DNA of 64,000 nucleotides from Cellulosimicrobium sp. CUA-896 (GTDB lineage Bacteria > Actinomycetota > Actinomycetes > Actinomycetales > Cellulomonadaceae), in the NCBI RefSeq assembly GCF_001942335.1, contig NZ_MKKH01000011.1, forward strand, positions 62,001 to 126,000. The letters are read 5' to 3'. The position numbers were made by a program, and so were the translations under genes. Below are positions 55,448-64,000 of this stretch, one piece after another (position 1 is the stretch's first letter; the number at the start of each line of letters is the position of its first letter). The notes under the pieces are model-generated. The model searched no databases. It saw only the letters and a list, made by a program, of their open reading frames with translations, and was not told the DNA's origin.

Positions 55448-56503
55448 TCAGGCGGTGGCGGGACGCGGCGCGCCGTCGCCGGGGCTCGTGGGGGCGGCCC
55501 CCGTCGAGTCCCGGACGATGAGCTCGGTCTGGAACAGCAGCTCCGTGCGCGGCGCGCGACCGCCCTGGATCTCGGTGAGCAGGGCGCTGATCGCCGCGTG
55601 CGCCATGGCGGCCACCGGCTGGCGGACCGTCGTGAGCGGCGGGTCGGTGAACCCGATCAGCGGCGAGTCGTCGTACCCCACCACCGAGACGTCGTCGGGC
55701 ACGCGCAGCCCGCGGGCCCGTGCGGCGCGGATCGCGCCGAGCGCCATGAGGTCCGAGCCGCACACGATGGCGGTGTGGCCGGCGTCGATGAGCTCGCCGC
55801 CCGCCGCCTGGCCGCCCTCGACCGTGTACAGCGTGGTCACGAGGTGCTCGCGCGCGCGCTCGGCGTCCTCGGCGAGGCCGTGACGCACGAGCGCCTCGAC
55901 GAAGCCGTCGACCTTGCGCCGCGCCGGGACGAAGCGCTGCGGGCCGATCGCCAGGCCGATCCGGCGGTGCCCGAGGGACACGAGGTGGCGCACCGACAGC
56001 TCGACGCTCGCCGCGTCGTCGGGCGAGACGAACGGTGCGTCGATGCCGGCCGCGTACCCGTTGACGAGCACGATCGGGATGCCGCGGTCGCGCAGCCGCT
56101 CGTAGCGCTCGTGGCCGGCCTGCGTGTCGGCGTGGAGGCCGGAGACGAAGACGATGCCGTCGACCCCGTGGTCCATGAGCATCTCGACGTAGTCGTCCTC
56201 CGTCGTGCCGCCCGGGGACTGCGTGCACAGCAGCGGCGTGTACCCGTGCTCGGACAGCAGCGACTCGATGGTCTGCGCGAACGCGGGGAAGACGGGGTTG
56301 GTGAGCTCCGGCACGACGAGGCCGACGAGGCCTGCCGAGCGGGTGCGCAACGTCGAGGGGCGCTCGTAGCCGAGCACGTCGAGCGCGGCGAGCACGGCCT
56401 GGCGGGTCTCGCTCGCGACCCCCGGCTTCCCGTTGAGGACGCGCGAGACCGTCGCCGTGGAGACGCCGGCCTGGGTGGCGAGATCGCTGAGACGGGTGCG
56501 CAC
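55448..56503 (-). CDS. LacI-family repressor of the alpha-glucoside operon
   Basis: A 351-residue regulator. The N-terminal helix-turn-helix is LSDLATQAGVSTATVSRVLN with the hinge helix in YERPSTLRTRSAGLVGLV, followed by the periplasmic-binding-like effector domain (IVFVSGLHADTQAG, SLGHRRIGLAIG, DVSVVGYDDSPLIGFTDPPL). The GTG at 56503 is selected because TACGCT stands 7 nt upstream (leaderless). It is divergent from malEFG, whose promoter region holds two LacI-type half-palindromic sites; the usual effector would be maltose or an alpha-glucoside. Confidence 0.9.
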   Translation of the reverse strand: MRTRLSDLATQAGVSTATVSRVLNGKPGVASETRQAVLAALDVLGYERPSTLRTRSAGLVGLVVPELTNPVFPAFAQTIESLLSEHGYTPLLCTQSPGGTTEDDYVEMLMDHGVDGIVFVSGLHADTQAGHERYERLRDRGIPIVLVNGYAAGIDAPFVSPDDAASVELSVRHLVSLGHRRIGLAIGPQRFVPARRKVDGFVEALVRHGLAEDAERAREHLVTTLYTVEGGQAAGGELIDAGHTAIVCGSDLMALGAIRAARARGLRVPDDVSVVGYDDSPLIGFTDPPLTTVRQPVAAMAHAAISALLTEIQGGRAPRTELLFQTELIVRDSTGAAPTSPGDGAPRPATA

Positions 56504-56510
56504 GGAGGGA

Positions 56511-56516
56511 AGCGTA
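56511..56516 (-). promoter_or_regulatory. Leaderless promoter -10 of lacI
   Basis: TACGCT on the minus strand, 7 nt before the GTG at 56503. Confidence 0.5.
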
Positions 56517-56622
56517 GGTGACACCGGACCTCCTCGTCCTGGTCGTCCGGGCGATGGGCGCGCTCGCGGGCGAGCGCGCCGGAACCGCACGGGGGAGGCG
56601 GATGGGCGCACCGGCGCCCGTG

Positions 56623-56684
56623 GAAACGCGTTGCATGAAAGTTACCGCAACGGCTTGCACGATGGCTACCCACCGCTCTACGGT
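56623..56684 (+). promoter_or_regulatory. malEFG promoter with two LacI-type operators
   Basis: -35 TTGCAC (56655-56660), 18-bp spacer, -10 TACGGT (56679-56684). Two palindromes match LacI-family sites: AACGCGTT inside GAAACGCGTTGC (56623-56634) and GCAACGGCTTGC (56647-56658), the second overlapping the -35. Their centres are 24 bp apart. Confidence 0.65.
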
Positions 56685-56746
56685 CATCCCCACCAGGGCC
56701 CGGCACCGACGCGGGCCGCCCACCTCACACGCTTGGAGTGCCCCTG

Positions 56747-57975
56747 ATGCGACGGAGCATCGTTCTTGCCGCCGCGCTGACCACGACGCTCGCCCTCGCG
56801 GCCTGCTCGTCCGGCGAGACCGGCGAGGAGACCACGACGGACCCGCAGGAGAGCGCTCCTGCCGGCGGCTCCCTCACCGTCTGGGTCGACGAGACCCGCC
56901 AGGACGCCGTGACCGCGGCGGCAGCGTCCTTCGAGGACGAGACGGGGACGGCCGTCGACGTCGTCCTCAAGAACTTCGAGGACATCCGGGCCGACTTCCT
57001 CGCCCAGGTCCCCACCGGCGAGGGCCCCGACATCACGGTCGGCGCGCACGACTGGCTCGGTGAGCTGACGACGAACGGCGTCGTCGCGCCGCTCGAGCTC
57101 GGCGACACGGCCGGCGACTTCGAGGACGTCTCGATCGAGGCCTTCACCCAGGACGGGCAGGTCTACGGCCTGCCCTACGCGATCGAGAACATCGCGCTCA
57201 TCCGCAACACCGCCCTCGCGCCCGAGGCGCCCGCGACGTGGGACGACGCCGTCGCGGCCGGTCAGGCGGCCGGCACGCAGTTCCCCGTCCTCGTGCAGTC
57301 CGACGGCGACAAGGGCGACCCGTACACGCACTACCCGTTCCAGACGTCGTTCGGCGCGCCCGTGTTCACGCAGAACGAGGACGGCAGCTACTCGTCCGAG
57401 CTCGCGATGGGCGGTCCGGAGGGCCAGGCGTACGCGCAGTGGCTCGCCGCGCAGGCGCCGCGGGTGTCCTCAGCCAGGACACCACGTACGACATCGCCGT
57501 CGAGGCGTTCGCGAACGGCCAGTCGCCGTTCATCGTCGGCGGTCCGTGGATGATCGAGTCGTTCGAGGGCCTCGACCTGGCGATCGACCCGGTCCCGGCA
57601 GCCGGTGACCAGCCCGCGCAGCCGTTCGTCGGCGTGCAGGGCTTCTACCTCAGCGCCGAGAGCGAGAACGCGATCGTCGCGAACGACTTCCTCGTCAACT
57701 TCCTGTCGACCGAGGAGGCGCAGCTCGCGCTCTACGAGGCGGGCAACCGTCCGCCGGCGCTGACGGCCGCCGCCGACGCGGCGTCCGCGGAGGACGAGAT
57801 CGTGGCCGGCTTCCGCGAGGTCGGGGCCGAGGCGGTGCCGATGCCGTCGATCCCGGAGATGGCGTCCGTCTGGAGCTTCTGGGGCGTGACCGAGGCCGCG
57901 ATCGTCAGCGGGGCCGACCCCGTGGCGACGTGGGACAAGATGATCGCGGACATCCAGGGCGCGATCGAGTCCTGA
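56747..57975 (+). CDS. malE: Maltose/alpha-glucoside ABC transporter substrate-binding lipoprotein (frameshifted here)
   Basis: Extracytoplasmic sugar-binding lipoprotein of about 409 residues with a signal peptide and lipobox LALAAC. The MalE-like body includes SLTVWVDETRQDAV, DITVGAHDWLGELTTNGVVAPLE, YGLPYAIENIALIRNT and FIVGGPWMIESF. The frame breaks near 57454 (CAGGCGCC, probably CAGGGCGCC), restoring AQGAAGVLSQDTTYDI. The ATG is preceded by GGAG at 8 nt; the GTG at 56738 overlaps that site and is rejected. It is the first gene of malEFG, repressed by the divergent LacI protein. Confidence 0.92.
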
Positions 57976-57990
57976 CCGCGGGCGCGCGTC

Positions 57991-58020
57991 GTCGGGGGCG
58001 GGCCCAGCCCCGCCCCCGGC
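57991..58020 (+). terminator. Intercistronic hairpin malE-malF
   Basis: GGGGGCGGG (57994-58002) with CCCGCCCCC (58009-58017), 6-nt loop, plus three more outer pairs (one G-U). Such hairpins commonly set a higher level of binding protein than permease. Confidence 0.6.
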
Positions 58021-58112
58021 GACGCCGCGGCCTGCCGCTCCTCGACCGGGGCGGCGCACGACCCTCGTGACGCGGCGCCGCCGCCGCGTCGGACCACCAC
58101 GGAGGCACCACG

Positions 58113-59751
58113 ATGTCCGCCCCTCAGACCACGGCCGACGCCACGGGCGTCGACGCCCCGGGCCGCCCGGGCCCGGGACCCGGGCGAGGACGCCCGCCCC
58201 GTGCGCGGGACGCGTCGCACGCCCGCGACTACGGACCGGGCTTCGTCGCCAAGCTCGTGCTCATGGCCGTCGTCGACGCGTTCGGCGTGTACGTCGTGTG
58301 GTCGGCGTGGCAGTCGTCGTCGTACGGCGTCCTGGCCGCGACCCTCGTGCTGCTCCTCGTGGCCAACTGGGCGTACTTCTCGCGGCGCGCCCTGCCCCTG
58401 AAGTACGTCCTGCCCGGGCTGGTCTTCCTCCTCGTGTACCAGGTCTTCGTGGTCGCCTACACCGGCTACGTCGCGTTCACGAACTACGGCACGGGGCACA
58501 ACACCACGAAGGAGCAGGCGGTCTCCGCGCTCCTGGTCCAGAACGAGCGCCGCGTCGAGGGGTCGGCGTCCGTGCCCCTGACCGTCGTGGCCGACGGCGA
58601 CGAGCTCGGGTTCGCCGTCGTCACCGAGGACGGCGTCGAGGTCGGCACCGCGGACGACCCGCTCGCGGCCGCCGACGGCGCGACCGTCGAGGACGACCGC
58701 GTCACCGCCGTGCCCGGGTACGAGGTGCTGCCGCGCGACCAGGTGCTCCAGCGCCAGGGCGAGGTCACCGACCTGCGGGTCCCCGTCTCCGACGACCCGG
58801 AGGACGGCTCGGTCCGCACCACCGACGCCCGGACGGGGTACGTCTACCTGTCGACGCTCGAGCACGACGCCGCGGCGGACACCCTGACCGACACGACGAC
58901 CGGCACGGTCTACGCACCGAACGACGAGGGTCAGTTCGAGGCGCAGGACGGCACGACGCTCGCGGTCGGCTGGCGCGTGCCCGTCGGGTTCGACAACTTC
59001 ACGACGGCGTTCGGCGACAGCCGCTACGCGGAGCCGTTCCTGGCGATCCTCGTGTGGACGTTCGTGTTCGCCGTCGGGTCCGTCGCGACGACGTTCCTGC
59101 TCGGGCTCTTCCTCGCGATCACGTTCGACGTGCGCCTGCGCGGCCGCCGGTTCTACCGGACGCTCATGATCCTGCCGTACGCGATCCCCGGGTTCCTGGC
59201 CGCGCTGCTGTGGTCCGGGCTGCTCAACACCCGGTTCGGGTTCGTCAACGACGTGCTGCTCGGTGGCGCGGAGATCCCGTGGCTCACCGACCCGTGGCTC
59301 GCCAAGCTCGCGGTGCTGGGCGTGAACCTCTGGCTCGGCTTCCCGTACATGTTCCTCATCTGCACGGGTGCGCTCCAGTCGCTGCCGTCGGACGCATGGA
59401 GGCGGCGCGGATCGACGGCGCGGGGCGATGGCGCACCTGGCGGTCGATCACGCTGCCGCTGCTCCTCGTCGCGACGGCGCCGCTGCTCATCTCGTCGTTC
59501 GCCTTCAACTTCAACAACTTCACGCTCATCTACATGCTCACCGGGGGCGGACCGCGCTTCGACGACGCGTCGGTGCCGCTGGGGCACACCGACATCCTCA
59601 TCTCGATGGTCTACTCCGTCTCCGGCGTCGACGGGTCGGCGCCGAAGGCTTCGGTCTCGCGAGCGCGCTGTCGATCGTCGTGTTCCTCATCGTCGGGACC
59701 ATCTCCGCCCTCGCGTTCCGCGCCACCCGCTCGTTCGAGGAGATCAGCTGA
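58113..59751 (+). CDS. malF: Maltose-type ABC transporter permease MalF (two frame breaks here)
   Basis: Inner permease of about 546 residues. N-terminal helices (residues about 48-125) precede a large extracytoplasmic loop (about 135-290), as in MalF with its P2 domain. The permease core follows (FLAILVWTFVFAVGSVATTF, MILPYAIPGFLAALLWSG) with the EAA loop EAARIDGAGRWRTWRSITLP. Breaks lie near 59395 (just before MEAARIDG) and near 59641 (GSA-AEGFGLASALSIVVF). Both are single-base losses. malG starts directly after the stop. Confidence 0.9.
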
Positions 59752-59752
59752 C

Positions 59753-60670
59753 ATGGCGACCACCGCAGCACCTCCCGCCCTCGGCGGGCGTCTCCCGGCG
59801 GCCGCGACGGAACGGCGCCGCCGCAGCCCCGGCCGCTGGTTCTCCGAGCTCGGCTGGCGCCACGTCGTCGGCGTCGTCGCGGTCGTCTACGCCGCGTTCC
59901 CGCTCGTGTACGTGCTCTCGGCCTCGCTGTCCGAGAACGGCACGCTGACGGGCTCGAACACGCTGTTCGCCGACGTGAGCACGGCGAACTACGCCCAGCT
60001 CGGCGCAACGATGTTCTGGACGTGGACCGTCAACACGATCGTCGTCGCGGTCGCCACGTCCGTGGGTACCGTGCTCATGGGAGCCGCTGCGGCCTACGCG
60101 TTCTCGCGCTTCCGGTTCACCGGCCGTCGTGCCGGTCTCACGTCCCTGCTCGTGCTGCAGATGTTCCCGCAGATGCTCGCCTTCGTGGCGATCTTCCTGC
60201 TCCTGCTCGGTCTCGGCGACGTCGTCCCCGCCCTCGGGCTCGACAGCAAGGTCGCGCTCGTCGCCGTGTACCTCGGCGGCGCGCTCGGCGTGAACACGTT
60301 CCTCATGTACGGGTTCTTCAACACCGTGCCGCGCGAGCTCGACGAGGCCGCCAAGCTCGACGGCGCCACGCACGCCCAGATCTACTGGACGATCATCCTG
60401 CGCCTCGTCGCGCCGATCCTCGCGGTCGTGGCCCTGCTGTCGTTCATCAGCACGTTCGGCGAGTTCATCGTCGCGCGCGTCGTGCTGTCGTCGGAGAGCC
60501 GGTGGACGCTCGCCGTCGGCCTGTACGGCTGGGTGTCGTCGTTGCGCGAGGCGAACTGGGGCCTGTTCACGGCCGGCGCGGTCATCTCGGCACTGCCCGT
60601 GCTCGCCCTGTTCCTGTACCTCCAGAAGTACATCGTGGGCGGGCTGACCGCCGGCTCCGTCAAGGGCTGA
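59753..60670 (+). CDS. malG: Maltose-type ABC transporter permease MalG
   Basis: A 305-residue permease with about six helices. Characteristic are AYAFSRFRFTGRRAGL, QMFPQMLAFVAIFLLL, the EAA loop DEAAKLDGATHAQIYWTIIL and the C-terminal LQKYIVGGLTAGSVKG. It starts 1 nt after the malF stop. No ATPase gene is in the cluster; actinobacterial maltose systems typically share one MsiK-type ATPase encoded elsewhere. Confidence 0.95.
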   Translation: MATTAAPPALGGRLPAAATERRRRSPGRWFSELGWRHVVGVVAVVYAAFPLVYVLSASLSENGTLTGSNTLFADVSTANYAQLGATMFWTWTVNTIVVAVATSVGTVLMGAAAAYAFSRFRFTGRRAGLTSLLVLQMFPQMLAFVAIFLLLLGLGDVVPALGLDSKVALVAVYLGGALGVNTFLMYGFFNTVPRELDEAAKLDGATHAQIYWTIILRLVAPILAVVALLSFISTFGEFIVARVVLSSESRWTLAVGLYGWVSSLREANWGLFTAGAVISALPVLALFLYLQKYIVGGLTAGSVKG

Positions 60671-60697
60671 GCGTGGCGGCGCCGACGGCGGCGCGAG

Positions 60698-61129
60698 TCA
60701 CCGGAAGAGGTGGGTCACGCGGGCGACCGCCTCGTCGTACCGGGCGCGGTCGAACGTGAGGGTCCCGAGCGACGAGTAGTCCCACTCCGGCCGGTAGGGC
60801 TGCGTCGGGTCCTCCCAGCGGACCGTCCGCTCGTCCGCGCGGACCGTCACCTCGAACGGCCAGCAGCCCGCCTCGTGGCAGTCGCACGCGAGCACCCACG
60901 CCCGTCCGCCCGACGGCCCGTGTCCGAGCCCGTACCACTGGTGCTCCGCCGGACCGTACCGGAACAGCGCCGGGACGACGCCCCCGTACCCGCCGGCCGG
61001 CGTGTACCCGTGGGCCGACTCCACCGCTCCGACGAGCGCCACCAGCGAGCGACCGTCGACGTACGGGACGACCTCCACGACGTCGTCGACGCTGACGACC
61101 CGCAGCTCCAGCGCGTGCGTGGCGCTCAT
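60698..61129 (-). CDS. Conserved actinobacterial hypothetical protein with CxC...CWP motif
   Basis: A 143-residue soluble protein. DDVVEVVPYVDGRSLVALV at the N-terminus, LACDCHEAGCWPFEV in the middle (three cysteines and a histidine, possibly metal-binding) and the end WEDPTQPYRPEWDYSSLGTL are the features I associate with a widespread but unstudied family. The ATG at 61129 is preferred over an upstream start because TACTCT stands 6 nt before it (leaderless). It is convergent with malG and divergent from dgt. Function unknown. Confidence 0.75.
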   Translation of the reverse strand: MSATHALELRVVSVDDVVEVVPYVDGRSLVALVGAVESAHGYTPAGGYGGVVPALFRYGPAEHQWYGLGHGPSGGRAWVLACDCHEAGCWPFEVTVRADERTVRWEDPTQPYRPEWDYSSLGTLTFDRARYDEAVARVTHLFR

Positions 61130-61135
61130 GCCGCG

Positions 61136-61141
61136 AGAGTA
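61136..61141 (-). promoter_or_regulatory. Leaderless promoter -10 of the 143-residue hypothetical
   Basis: TACTCT on the minus strand, 6 nt before the ATG at 61129. Confidence 0.5.
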
Positions 61142-61214
61142 CGCCCGCCACGGTCCGTGCACCCGTCGACGGTCCGCGGCGCGCGCGGGGGACCGGCGGC
61201 CCCCACCGTCTCGC

Positions 61215-61220
61215 TACGCT
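61215..61220 (+). promoter_or_regulatory. Leaderless promoter -10 of dgt
   Basis: TACGCT, 6 nt before the GTG at 61227. Confidence 0.55.
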
Positions 61221-61226
61221 GAGCCC

Positions 61227-62558
61227 GTGCAGACCTTCGAGCAGGGTTCGTTCGACGCCGCCGTGGTCGGGACGGTCCCGCGGCCGGCCCCGGGCGAGGA
61301 GGGGACGGCGTCCTACACCGACGCCGACACCGAGCGGTGGTACGTCGAGGCGCCCAAGTCCCGCGCGCGCAGCCCGTTCGAGCGCGACCGCGCCCGCATC
61401 GTGCACTCGTCGGCGCTGCGACGTCTCGGCGCCAAGACCCAGGTGCTGGGGCCGGGCAGCGACGACTTCGTCCGCACCCGGCTGACCCACACGCTCGAGG
61501 TCGCGCAGGTCGGACGCGAGATCGGCAAGGCCCTCGGCTGCGACCCGGACGTCGTCGACACCGCGTGCCTCGCGCACGACCTCGGGCACCCGCCCTTCGG
61601 CCACAACGGCGAGCGCGCGCTCGCGGACCTGTCCGTCGACATCGGCGGGTTCGAGGGCAACGCCCAGACGCTGCGTCTGCTGACCCGTCTGGAACCGAAG
61701 GTCGTGACCGACGACGGGCGCGCCGTCGGGCTCAACCTCACGCGCGCGAGCCTCGACGCGAGCGTGAAGTACCCGTGGGGCGCGGGGGAGGGGCCGACCC
61801 GGGCCGACGGGCGCGCGACCCACAAGTTCGGCGTCTACGAGGACGACCGACCGGCGTTCGACTGGCTGCGCGCCGGCGCACCCCGCCAGGTCAAGTGTCT
61901 CGAGGCGCAGGTCATGGACCTGGCCGACGACGTGTCGTACTCGGTCCACGACGTCGAGGACGCGGTCGTCGGCGGGCGCCTCGAGCTCGCGGTGCTCGAC
62001 GACGCGGACGAGCGCGACCGCGTCGTGCGCGCCGTCCACGCCTGGTACGGCGCCGCGCAGGACGAGGCCGCGCTCGAGGGCGCGATCGAGCGCCTGCAGA
62101 AGACCGGCCACCTCGTGACGGGGTTCGACGGGTCGCGCCGCGCGCTGTCGGCCCTCAAGGACGCGACGAGCCAGCTCATCGGCCGGTTCACCGGTGCCGC
62201 CCAGGAGGCGACGCGCGACGTGTACGGCGACGGGCCGCTCACGCGCTACGCCGCACGCCTCGTGGTCCCCGACGAGACGGTCGCGGAGATCCTCGTGCTC
62301 AAAGGGATCGCCGTGGCGTACGTCATGGCGCCGCGCGAGCAGGAGCCGCTCTACCAGCGGCAGCGCGAGGTGATCGCCGACCTCGTGCACGTGCTGGCCG
62401 ACCGGGCGCCGATCGCGCTCGAGCCGTCGTTCGCGGCGGACTGGGACGAGGCGGCCGACGACGCCGCGCGCCTGCGCGTGGTGGTCGACCAGGTCGCGTC
62501 GCTCACCGACGTGTCCGCGATGCAGCTGCACGCGCGCCTCGTGCGGCCACCGGCCTGA
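61227..62558 (+). CDS. dgt: Deoxyguanosinetriphosphate triphosphohydrolase-like protein
   Basis: HD-domain dNTPase of 443 residues that converts dGTP or other dNTPs to nucleoside and triphosphate. The N-terminal IVHSSALRRLGAKTQV, then RTRLTHTLEVAQVGREI (first His), and CLAHDLGHPPFGHNGE (HD pair and further ligands) are diagnostic; the C-terminal helical region ends VSAMQLHARLV. In many actinobacteria dgt precedes dnaG, which is not the case here. The GTG start is fixed by the -10 hexamer 6 nt upstream. Confidence 0.93.
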   Translation: MQTFEQGSFDAAVVGTVPRPAPGEEGTASYTDADTERWYVEAPKSRARSPFERDRARIVHSSALRRLGAKTQVLGPGSDDFVRTRLTHTLEVAQVGREIGKALGCDPDVVDTACLAHDLGHPPFGHNGERALADLSVDIGGFEGNAQTLRLLTRLEPKVVTDDGRAVGLNLTRASLDASVKYPWGAGEGPTRADGRATHKFGVYEDDRPAFDWLRAGAPRQVKCLEAQVMDLADDVSYSVHDVEDAVVGGRLELAVLDDADERDRVVRAVHAWYGAAQDEAALEGAIERLQKTGHLVTGFDGSRRALSALKDATSQLIGRFTGAAQEATRDVYGDGPLTRYAARLVVPDETVAEILVLKGIAVAYVMAPREQEPLYQRQREVIADLVHVLADRAPIALEPSFAADWDEAADDAARLRVVVDQVASLTDVSAMQLHARLVRPPA

Positions 62559-62562
62559 CCGC

Positions 62563-63021
62563 TCAGGCGTCGGCGCGCTCGGCCGCCCACGCGTCGCTCG
62601 CCCGCTGCACGTCCGCCGGCGTCACCGAGTCGGCGACCGTCGCGAAGTACCAGCGGTGGCCGAACGGGTCGCGGACGGCGGCCTGCCGGAAGCCCTCGAA
62701 CCAGTCGGCCGGCTCCGTGAGCGAGGTCGCCCCGGCGTCGACCGCCCGCCGCCACGCGGCGTCGGTGTCCGCGACGGGCACGGTGAACGACGCGTGCGTG
62801 GGCTCGCCCGGCTCGGGCGCGGCCGAGTCCGGGGGGAAGGCCTCCGCGACCGTGAACGTCGACGTCCCCGCGGCCGACCGCAGGCGCAGGTCCGAGTGGA
62901 TCACGGCGTCGCCCGAGGTGATCGTGTCGATCACCTCGGCGCCGAGCGCCGCCTCGTAGAACGCGATCGCCTGTCGCGCCCCGCTGACCGTGACGTTGGG
63001 GTGCAGCGCCGACATCTCCAT
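62563..63021 (-). CDS. VOC-family (glyoxalase/PhnB-like) protein
   Basis: A 152-residue vicinal-oxygen-chelate protein with paired beta-alpha-beta modules: HPNVTVSGARQAIAFYEAAL at the start, ATSLTEPADWFEGFRQAAVRDPFGHRWYF in the second half. The C-terminus (QRASDAWAAERAD) is helical. The PhnB-like subgroup includes antibiotic-resistance and isomerase-like proteins; no substrate is assigned. The ATG follows GGAGGA. It is divergent from an AraC-type regulator, a frequent pairing. Confidence 0.88.
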   Translation of the reverse strand: MEMSALHPNVTVSGARQAIAFYEAALGAEVIDTITSGDAVIHSDLRLRSAAGTSTFTVAEAFPPDSAAPEPGEPTHASFTVPVADTDAAWRRAVDAGATSLTEPADWFEGFRQAAVRDPFGHRWYFATVADSVTPADVQRASDAWAAERADA

Positions 63022-63139
63022 GGTGTCCTCCGGTGTCCACGGGCGCCCGGTCCGTCCCGGTCCGCGCGCGCCCGGGTCCGTCCCGGGTGGCACCATGCTC
63101 GTGTCGGCACCCGGTGCCAGTCTTGGAGGAATGCGACAG

Positions 63140-64000
63140 GTGTTCGAACGCGGGAGCGGTGCGGGCGGCGGCACGGGCGGCACGGACAGGACGGGCGGCT
63201 CGGACGGCGCGACCACCTCGCTGCGCGGGATCGTGGACCCGGCCGGCGCCCGGCGCGGCTTCGCGCTCGAGCGCCTCGACCCGTCGCCCGACCTCGCCGA
63301 CGTCGTCGAGCGTCACTGGGTGGTGCGCTGGGACCTGCCGCCGGGCGAGACCTTCACCCAGGTGCTCGTGCCGCACCCGGTCGCCAACGTCGTCGCCGAG
63401 ACGTCCGGCTACGCGGCGCACGGGATCCCGCCCGGCCTGTTCGAGCGCACGCTGGGCGGTTCCGGCGCCGTCGTCGGCACCAAGCTGCGGCCCGGCGCGT
63501 TCCGCGTGCTGCTCGGGTCGCCCGACGCGGTGCGGCCGGGTGTGCGGGTCGCCGCCTCGGTCTTCCTCGGCCCCGCGGCGGGCGAGGCAGGACGACGCGC
63601 GCTCGCCCTCGCGGGCGCCGGCGACCTCCGAGCCGCGGTGGAGGTCGTCGAGCACCCGTTGCGTGCGCGCGCCGCGGCCGCGCGCACCTCGCGCGCGGTC
63701 CGCGACCTGGGTCAGGTGCGTGCCACGTTCGCCGCGCTCGTCGCCGGCGAGGTCGGCCCCGGTGGCGGGGTCGGCGACCTCGCCGCGGTGACGGGCTCCT
63801 CGCCGCGCTCGCTGCAGCGGCTGTTCGCCCGCTACGTCGGCGTGAGCCCCAAGTGGGTGCTGCAGCGCCACCGGGTGCACCTCGCGGCGGACCTGCTGGC
63901 CGCCGACCCGGGCCAGGACCTCGCGGCGCTCGCGACGGCGGTCGGCTACTACGACCAGGCGCACCTCGGCACCGACTTCCTCCGCGCCACGGGGACCACT
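63140..64000 (+). CDS. AraC-family regulator with N-terminal DUF6597-like domain (cut by window end)
   Basis: Open to the end of the window, at least 287 residues. The N-terminal domain (LERLDPSPDLADVVERHWVV, LVPHPVANVVAE, GTKLRPGAFRVLLG) matches the DUF6597 ligand-binding-like domain. The C-terminal AraC helix-turn-helix pair is LAAVTGSSPRSLQRLFARYV and LATAVGYYDQAHLGTDFLRA. The GTG at 63140 has GGAGGA 9 nt upstream; the ATG at 63131 touches that site and is less likely. The last few residues lie outside the window. It probably regulates the divergent VOC gene. Confidence 0.85.
   Translation, partial: MFERGSGAGGGTGGTDRTGGSDGATTSLRGIVDPAGARRGFALERLDPSPDLADVVERHWVVRWDLPPGETFTQVLVPHPVANVVAETSGYAAHGIPPGLFERTLGGSGAVVGTKLRPGAFRVLLGSPDAVRPGVRVAASVFLGPAAGEAGRRALALAGAGDLRAAVEVVEHPLRARAAAARTSRAVRDLGQVRATFAALVAGEVGPGGGVGDLAAVTGSSPRSLQRLFARYVGVSPKWVLQRHRVHLAADLLAADPGQDLAALATAVGYYDQAHLGTDFLRATGTT

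Noticed and set aside
61227..62558. dgt as the first gene of a dgt-dnaG-rpoD block
   Set aside because: The next genes are a VOC protein and an AraC regulator; no primase sequence is present.

Overview
The window is about 64 kb of very GC-rich DNA (strong G/C preference at third codon positions, many GTG starts). Its gene order is that of a high-GC Gram-positive actinobacterium: leuS-degV-comEA-comEC-holA-rpsT-lepA-hemW, hrcA-dnaJ-rsmE-HIT-phoH-ybeY-CNNM-era, leuA-recO-uppS, zur-znu, glyS-dusB, dgt. The content fits the order Micrococcales, in the Cellulomonas/Cellulosimicrobium neighbourhood; that placement is inferred from gene content and was not computed. No rRNA, tRNA, IS element, prophage or CRISPR array was seen.

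Layout. 1-1.7 kb: a small accessory patch with an atypical membrane ORF and a VapBC toxin-antitoxin pair. 1.0-9.5 kb: a TetR/MFS drug-efflux pair, a membrane-anchored metallophosphoesterase, a YceI-like protein, a DtxR-family regulator, a second MFS exporter, VKOR and a YbjQ-like protein. 9.5-24.4 kb: leuS, degV, the comEA-comEC DNA-uptake genes, holA, rpsT, an orphan PemK-like toxin, two small stress or detoxification proteins, lepA and hemW. 24.5-29 kb: two tandem paralogous membrane proteins with PYG/Q-rich heads, DUF3097 and a third MFS exporter. 29-36.6 kb: the heat-shock, RNA-modification and ribosome-maturation cluster hrcA to era under a CIRCE operator. 36.6-42 kb: three envelope-type proteins. 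42-45.8 kb: leuA behind a leucine-rich leader peptide, then recO-uppS. 45.8-50.3 kb: a minus-strand zinc operon znuA-znuC-znuB-zur that probably continues into a DedA-like protein and a hydrolase, with a Zur-box-like palindrome upstream. 50.4-53.4 kb: glyS and dusB. 53.4-60.7 kb: a LacI-controlled alpha-glucoside locus (GH13 glucosidase, lacI, malEFG; no ATPase gene, so a shared MsiK-type ATPase elsewhere is likely). 60.7-64 kb: a small conserved hypothetical, dgt, a VOC protein and a truncated AraC-type regulator.

Two properties cut across the window. First, at least 24 single-base frame breaks lie in otherwise intact genes, several of them essential (leuS, lepA, dnaJ). In every case checked, restoring one base (usually a G or C in a short run) repairs the frame and gives the family's normal length. 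This looks like residual indel error in the assembly rather than gene decay, so the frameshifted genes are annotated at full span. Second, at least 14 genes begin exactly 6-7 nt after a TANNNT -10 hexamer, so they are probably transcribed as leaderless mRNAs. One of these is the leuA leader peptide itself.

The most interesting regulatory locus is upstream of leuA. A leaderless 16-codon peptide with five Leu codons is followed by nested complementary segments that enclose the leuA Shine-Dalgarno sequence. The run of Leu codons is itself complementary to that Shine-Dalgarno sequence.
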